64,000 nucleotides of DNA, from NCBI RefSeq assembly GCF_000802245.2, contig NZ_CP021080.1, forward strand, positions 7,282,076-7,346,075, read 5' to 3'. This document shows, one piece after another, positions 62,403 through 64,000 of this stretch. A model generated the notes under the pieces. It was not told the DNA's origin. It worked only from the letters and a program-made list of their open reading frames with translations, and did no database searches. The translations under genes and the position numbers were made by a program. The stretch comes from Streptomyces pluripotens (GTDB taxonomy: Bacteria > Actinomycetota > Actinomycetes > Streptomycetales > Streptomycetaceae). Within the stretch, counting starts at the first letter, position 1. Each line of letters begins with the position of its first letter.

Positions 62403-63434
62403 TCACCCGCCGGGCTGCGCCGCCTCGTCCACGGCCCCCGCTTCGTTGGTGCCGGCCATCTGGGCGAGGACGTACCAGAGCCGGTCGGCGCTCCCCGGCG
62501 GCCACGGCGTACGCAACTTCCCCGTGGCGGGGTCGAGTTCACCGCACCACTGCGCGTACCGCGAGGCGGCATCGTCCGGCCAGAGGATCCCGTGACCGGA
62601 GGGCACGGCCAAGGCGCGGTCGAGGTCCGCGGGATGCCCCAGCACCGCCAGCCGCGCCACAACGTCCCCAAGCGGCCCCCACACCAGCCGCCGGCGTCCC
62701 TGCAGCGCCCGCGTGATCCGCCCCGCCCCCTCACCCGCCGAGACCGCCTCCGCCGGCGCCCCGCCCGTCCGCGGCCCGGCGAGACGGACCAGGACGTCCT
62801 CCAGGACGAGGCCCGTCTCATCCGCGACCTGGACCCGCCCGGCCAGCGGCGGCCGCGCCCTCCCCGCCCCCGTCAGCTCAGCCGCGGTCAGCTCCACCCA
62901 CACCACCGCCAGCCGCTCCGACAGCAACACCCCAGCCCACCGGCCCAGTTCAGCCCTGCGCACCCGCAGCGCCTCCTGTGTCTCGGCCAGCCGCGCCACA
63001 TGCCGGCACGCCGCGCACACCCGCCGCCCGTCATGATCGAGCAGCGGCAGCTGACCCACGGCCCCGCACCCCTCACACCCCCGCCCGACCGCCCGCCGCT
63101 GCGCCGCGGCGGCCAGCTGGCGGCCGGTGGCCGCGGTGGGGACGGACTCGGCGATGGCGTACAGGTCGAACGTCTGCAGCTTGCCTCGCCAGTTGTAGTC
63201 GCGGACGCGGGCGCGGACGGGACCGCCGGGACGCCGGGGCGGGTCGGCGTCGGCCAGCCGGGTCCGGGTGACCAGCCCGGCGGGAACGTCGCTCCAGCGC
63301 TCGTACCTCCGGACCTCAGCCGCCGCGACCGCCGCACCGATCCCGTCCGCAGCAGCGGCACCTCCCGCCGCCCGCTCCTCACCCGTCCCGCGCGTACCGT
63401 CGACTACGGCGGTTGCTGAATTCGTGGCGCTCAA
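62403..63434 (-). CDS. plasmid-type protein with a zinc-finger motif
   Basis: 343 residues (MSATNSATAVVDGTRGTGEE). An N-terminal Ala-rich stretch is followed by RRYERWSDVPAGLVTRTRLA. A treble-clef-like zinc site, GCEGCGAVGQLPLL...VCAACRHV, lies near 118-145. The C-terminal half contains a helical domain (GPLGDVVARLAVLGHPADLD). I recall similar proteins at the edge of replication regions of Streptomyces plasmids but cannot assign a function. The start lies just 31 bases from the GTTACG cluster, which may regulate it. Confidence 0.55.
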   Translation of the reverse strand: MSATNSATAVVDGTRGTGEERAAGGAAAADGIGAAVAAAEVRRYERWSDVPAGLVTRTRLADADPPRRPGGPVRARVRDYNWRGKLQTFDLYAIAESVPTAATGRQLAAAAQRRAVGRGCEGCGAVGQLPLLDHDGRRVCAACRHVARLAETQEALRVRRAELGRWAGVLLSERLAVVWVELTAAELTGAGRARPPLAGRVQVADETGLVLEDVLVRLAGPRTGGAPAEAVSAGEGAGRITRALQGRRRLVWGPLGDVVARLAVLGHPADLDRALAVPSGHGILWPDDAASRYAQWCGELDPATGKLRTPWPPGSADRLWYVLAQMAGTNEAGAVDEAAQPGG

Positions 63435-63464
63435 TTCCCTAATTCCTTTCCGTGCCCTACCCTG

Positions 63465-63611
63465 TTACGGGTTGTCTTTCTCTCCCCGCAACTCCGTTAC
63501 GTGTTACGCATCCTTTCCGGAACCCGTAACAAACCTCTAATGGGATTCCCTTGGGACTGACGCCCCCTCAATTCAAACGGAATCCGTTTCTGATGCCATG
63601 CAACCCGTAAC
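63465..63611. repeat. second GTTACG cluster, candidate iterons
   Basis: GTTACG occurs at 63,465, 63,495 and 63,502, and its complement at 63,524 and 63,606. Extended forms include GTTACGGGTT (three copies, counting both strands), GTTACGTGTT and GTTACGCAT. The surrounding 63,435-63,640 is markedly AT-richer than the window, as at an origin or promoter. Confidence 0.55.
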
Positions 63612-64000
63612 GGAATACGTACCAATTCCAGAGAGGTCTAGTCCATCCAGAACCAAGCGATGGGCGATTATCTGATGTACCGTCAGACAGCAACGATGCG
63701 GCACCAGTTGCCAACCTCCCCTCGTTGCTGCCATACTGTAACCACAATGGACCGGGGCAGGGAAGCCCGGAGGGCGCCCCGGACCCACCCGGACCAGAGA
63801 CGCAAACCCCCTCAAACCAGAGGTATTAAGCCTCTGACCAGGGAAAATAGAAGATCAGGCCCGCCCCCCAGGCCGGGAGCCACACCCCGCCGACACGGTG
63901 ACCCACCCGAGGCCGGCACCCGAGACCACGGGACAAAGACAACAGAGAGTAACGTTCAACTCTCAACGTCTTCAAGAGGGTTGCGGAGCAACCCAACATC
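63612..64000. other. terminal region without a supported gene
   Basis: An open frame from the ATG at 63,747 runs to the edge but is Arg/Pro-rich and matches nothing I know. A hairpin, CAGAGG-TATTAAG-CCTCTG, is near 63,819-63,837, and a perfect GGGTTGC-GGA-GCAACCC stem is at 63,978-63,994. Confidence 0.35.

Noticed and set aside
63747..64000. Open frame from an ATG to the window edge
   Set aside because: Arg/Pro-rich, no recognisable motif and no clear ribosome binding site; cannot be supported.
1..64000. CRISPR arrays, rRNA or tRNA genes
   Set aside because: No regularly spaced repeats and no rRNA or tRNA sequence were seen.

Overview
The window is GC-rich actinobacterial DNA, most probably from a Streptomyces. 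The reasons are the strong third-position GC bias, the GTG and TTG starts, the RepSA/TraSA-type mobile element, the GntR regulators of that element, and the plasmid- or telomere-style gene pair near the end. It is accessory DNA: almost every block is mobile, decayed or concerned with conflict. All functions below are read from sequence motifs and remembered family features; no database search was run.

Region 1 (1-23,537) is a polymorphic-toxin locus. A secreted protein carrying a degenerate SGNH-hydrolase domain (425-4609, minus) is divergent from a 2,336-residue secreted RHS protein (4952-11962, plus). The RHS protein ends in a Hint self-cleavage domain and a cholera/pertussis-like ADP-ribosyltransferase tip, followed by its probable immunity gene. 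Next comes a complete pSAM2-like actinomycete integrative and conjugative element (int, xis, rep, FtsK-type tra, GntR regulators, small genes; 12.4-20.2 kb). Beyond it lies an orphan toxin tip (HNH-like) with its own immunity gene, and then a second, decayed int-xis-rep. A 26-bp perfect repeat encoding the conserved end of the Hint domain occurs exactly at the RHS/toxin junction (11,546) and at the start of the orphan tip (20,210). Excision between the two copies would rejoin the RHS gene in frame to the orphan toxin. I therefore propose that the element integrates inside the RHS gene and swaps the toxin tip.

Region 2 (23.1-30.8 kb) holds ordinary metabolic and regulatory genes, several of them frameshifted: a truncated FAD monooxygenase with a divergent Lrp-type regulator, a PhnZ-like HD hydrolase, a PAP2 phosphatase, a PadR regulator with a membrane protein, an IS256 deletion derivative, and an amidohydrolase with a divergent TetR regulator.

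Region 3 (31-38.4 kb) is a nest of mobile elements. An IS110 fragment is followed by an IS3 element. A group II intron interrupts the IS3 orfB, and an ISAs1 element with a perfect 10-bp target duplication sits inside the intron. An ISL3 element with an 8-bp duplication then interrupts the tail of an SbcC-like ATPase gene.

Region 4 (38.4-49.9 kb) resembles a defence island: a CoiA-like protein, an HTH/coiled-coil/membrane protein, a 1,768-residue restriction-endonuclease-NACHT NTPase fusion, a PIN-domain nuclease and a frameshifted TniQ-like gene.

Region 5 (50-64 kb) looks plasmid-derived. A large protein combines Phd-like, inactive RecA/DnaB-like and plasmid-replication-like domains and has a 212-residue partner. 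Also present are an HTH protein with an endonuclease-like tail, two small membrane proteins, a frameshifted IS110 transposase, a ParB-like protein, a frameshifted GIY-YIG-like gene and a zinc-finger protein. The hexamer GTTACG is clustered both upstream of the large gene and near the end of the window, possibly as replication iterons or operators.
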